From Flavobacterium gelatinilyticum (GTDB taxonomy: Bacteria; Bacteroidota; Bacteroidia; Flavobacteriales; Flavobacteriaceae): a stretch of 64,000 bases of DNA. The number at the start of each line of letters is the position of its first letter. Within the stretch, counting starts at the first letter, position 1. The notes under the pieces were generated by a model that saw nothing but the letters and a program-made list of their open reading frames with translations, did not search any database and was not told the DNA's origin. A program made the translations under genes and the position numbers. Where the stretch lies: assembly GCF_027111295.1 (NCBI RefSeq), contig NZ_CP114287.1, positions 1,984,001-2,048,000 on the forward strand. The letters are read 5' to 3'. Below, piece by piece: positions 62,655 to 64,000 of this stretch.

Positions 62655-63641
62655 TTAAATTTCATGAGGTTTCAAGCCTATTGAAAAACCTAGAGGATAA
62701 ATTATATCGCCCCATCTAAATTTAGAAAACATATCATTTCCATTGTGTTGATCAAATTTTACTACGATAATTTCAATATTCTTTTGTGATAACTTTTCTA
62801 ACTCGTCTTCATATATTCTGTCGTTAGCAACTAGAACTATATTGTCATTATTTATTAATCGATCCAACTGTTCTAATATCTCAAAACCAATTATTTCATC
62901 TGTCCTGTTTATAAAAATTTTAGCTTCATTTCCATTTTTTGTAGTAAAGTTTGAAGAAACTAAACCACAATCAATTCTGTGGTCAAGATTAAAAGACTCG
63001 CTTAAAAAGACATAGCAATTAACCACTTTTTTTTCAGAGGTGTGTCTGTCATAACTATTTAGAATATTTTTCAAAACAGTTATGAGATCTGGTTTGATAA
63101 ACTCTTTTTGTGGCCAAATCTCTGAATAAATTTCTAAGGTTTTCTCCATTGCCTTTTCTAAAAAAATACCATCAATTAATACGGATGTATACTTTTTCGT
63201 TTCAACTTTATTTAATAAACCTCTTAAGCTTTCTGCTGTTTTTTGATTAAACAATTTACTTATAAAATAATCTGTGGAAATTTTTTTTTGATTTAAAGCT
63301 AATATATATTCATGCTTTGAGTTTATTTTCCATTCTTTAAAATCCTCTGGAAAAAATAAGTAGAGATTATCGACTTTATACTTATCAGTTATGTACAAAA
63401 ATACTACAAAATTTTCTTTAACGTAAAACTTCGGTATTTTTACAAAAGAATTTCCATTTATTAGATTTCGTCCCTTACATTGAACCTTAAGAAATTTGGT
63501 ACTTTTTAATCCAATACTTTGGACAATAATTAAGTCTGTCCCTTCTTCATCGAAAAATGGTTCAGCTACTTTAAATTTATACTTCAATAATTCTGAGAAA
63601 ATGTAATATTCTGCTTGCTTTTGGAAGGGTTTTGTATCCAT
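62655..63641 (-). CDS. Putative PD-(D/E)xK nuclease fused to a NYN-like domain
   Basis: This 328-residue protein seems to have two parts. Residues 1-100 match the DUF4365-like PD-(D/E)xK pattern: E11, DEEGTDLIIVQ (D36), KVQCKGR (Q54-C-K56). Residues 150-300 resemble a NYN/PIN-like RNase: YTSVLIDGIFLEKA (D157), then DNIVLVANDRIYEDELE with D274 and E278/E280 and a trailing strand NIEIIVVKF. The combination suggests a nuclease effector acting on DNA and/or RNA. The upstream partial gene may be its partner. The family assignment is inference from short motifs. Confidence 0.55.
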   Translation of the reverse strand: MDTKPFQKQAEYYIFSELLKYKFKVAEPFFDEEGTDLIIVQSIGLKSTKFLKVQCKGRNLINGNSFVKIPKFYVKENFVVFLYITDKYKVDNLYLFFPEDFKEWKINSKHEYILALNQKKISTDYFISKLFNQKTAESLRGLLNKVETKKYTSVLIDGIFLEKAMEKTLEIYSEIWPQKEFIKPDLITVLKNILNSYDRHTSEKKVVNCYVFLSESFNLDHRIDCGLVSSNFTTKNGNEAKIFINRTDEIIGFEILEQLDRLINNDNIVLVANDRIYEDELEKLSQKNIEIIVVKFDQHNGNDMFSKFRWGDIIYPLGFSIGLKPHEI

Positions 63642-63694
63642 ATTTCTTTTACAAAATAAATAAGTAGCTGTTTTTCAAAAAACATAACCTCAAT

Positions 63695-64000
63695 TTACTT
63701 CCAGATCGTATTAGATATTTCTAATAGATTATCCATTTTTAAAAACTCAGTCGAAACTTCAAGGTTCGGATTTTTCTTTGTTCTTATCTGAATTAAACTT
63801 TTCAAAGCTTTGTATAAAGATTTGCCGTGAGAAAAACGGAATTTATTGGTTAAATATAGATCATCTATTGCTTCCTTTAAATGTGATGATTTATTCTTGT
63901 ATTTTTCACCAAATTCCTTTTTCTTAAATAAATCAATAGATTTTTCTTTTACTAAATCAAAAGATTGTTCTATCAATTGATCAGCTTCTTCTATTTCTAT
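63695..64000 (-). CDS. Unknown protein, 3' part (cut by window edge)
   Basis: The reading frame remains open to the right edge, so only the C-terminal 101 or so residues are seen; the TTG near 63976 need not be the start. The visible part is helical and basic (LFKKKEFGEKYKNKSSHLKEAIDDLYLTNKFRFSHGKSLYKALKSLIQIRTKK). It lies 53 bases before the PD-(D/E)xK gene on the same strand and is probably co-transcribed with it. No family recognised. Confidence 0.6.
   Translation of the reverse strand: MEIEEADQLIEQSFDLVKEKSIDLFKKKEFGEKYKNKSSHLKEAIDDLYLTNKFRFSHGKSLYKALKSLIQIRTKKNPNLEVSTEFLKMDNLLEISNTIWK

Overview
The window reads as the chromosome of a Flavobacterium-type member of the Bacteroidota. The signs are a PorP/SprF-type type IX secretion (T9SS) protein, SusC/SusD outer-membrane uptake genes, the Bacteroidetes Tra set (TraE to TraN), TANNTTTG promoter elements, low GC and few Shine-Dalgarno sites. 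No species can be fixed from the sequence alone.

Layout. (a) 1-11.3 kb is host surface machinery, all on the minus strand: the 5' part of an exported protein, a 2,821-residue secreted protein made of about 29 tandem 90-residue repeats, and a PorP/SprF-like membrane protein. (b) At 12.6 kb a tRNA-Ser(TGA) is followed by two tandem tyrosine-recombinase genes. Each has the same kind of upstream module: hairpin, GTGGCA inverted repeats and a conserved leader. I read this as the left end of an integrative and conjugative element (ICE), possibly two accreted elements. (c) 16.0-29.7 kb is a long minus-strand conjugation operon (small DNA-binding proteins, TraN, M, L, K, J, two TraI-related exported proteins, TraI, TraG, a small cytosine methyltransferase, TraF, TraE). 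(d) 29.9-36.4 kb holds regulators, lipoproteins and a histone-H1-like protein. (e) 36.4-45.9 kb is a nutrient locus: a perfect palindrome, a promoter and a rod-like structured RNA lie upstream of SusC, SusD and an S9 peptidase; a small exported cysteine protein and a MauE/DoxX membrane protein converge on them. (f) 46.0-50.3 kb is the mobilisation module: a candidate oriT, MobA-like protein, relaxase and VirD4-like coupling protein. (g) 50.7 kb to the right edge is a very AT-rich anti-phage-type cargo island. The right end of the element is outside the window.

How it works together. The integrases, the Tra membrane complex with its TraG ATPase, and the relaxase plus coupling protein form a self-transmissible element. 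Its cargo comprises a peptide/glycan uptake locus and a defence island.

The defence island contains one recognisable system, Septu (PtuA ATPase plus PtuB HNH nuclease). It also holds three gene sets I cannot match to a named system: (1) an HNH-ParB fusion, a SNF2-type helicase and a D12-class adenine methylase in a tightly coupled operon; (2) a AAA-type ATPase with a zinc ribbon and helix-hairpin-helix, translationally coupled to a HEPN protein; (3) a putative PD-(D/E)xK plus NYN fusion. Set 1 and set 2 are the best candidates for undescribed biology.
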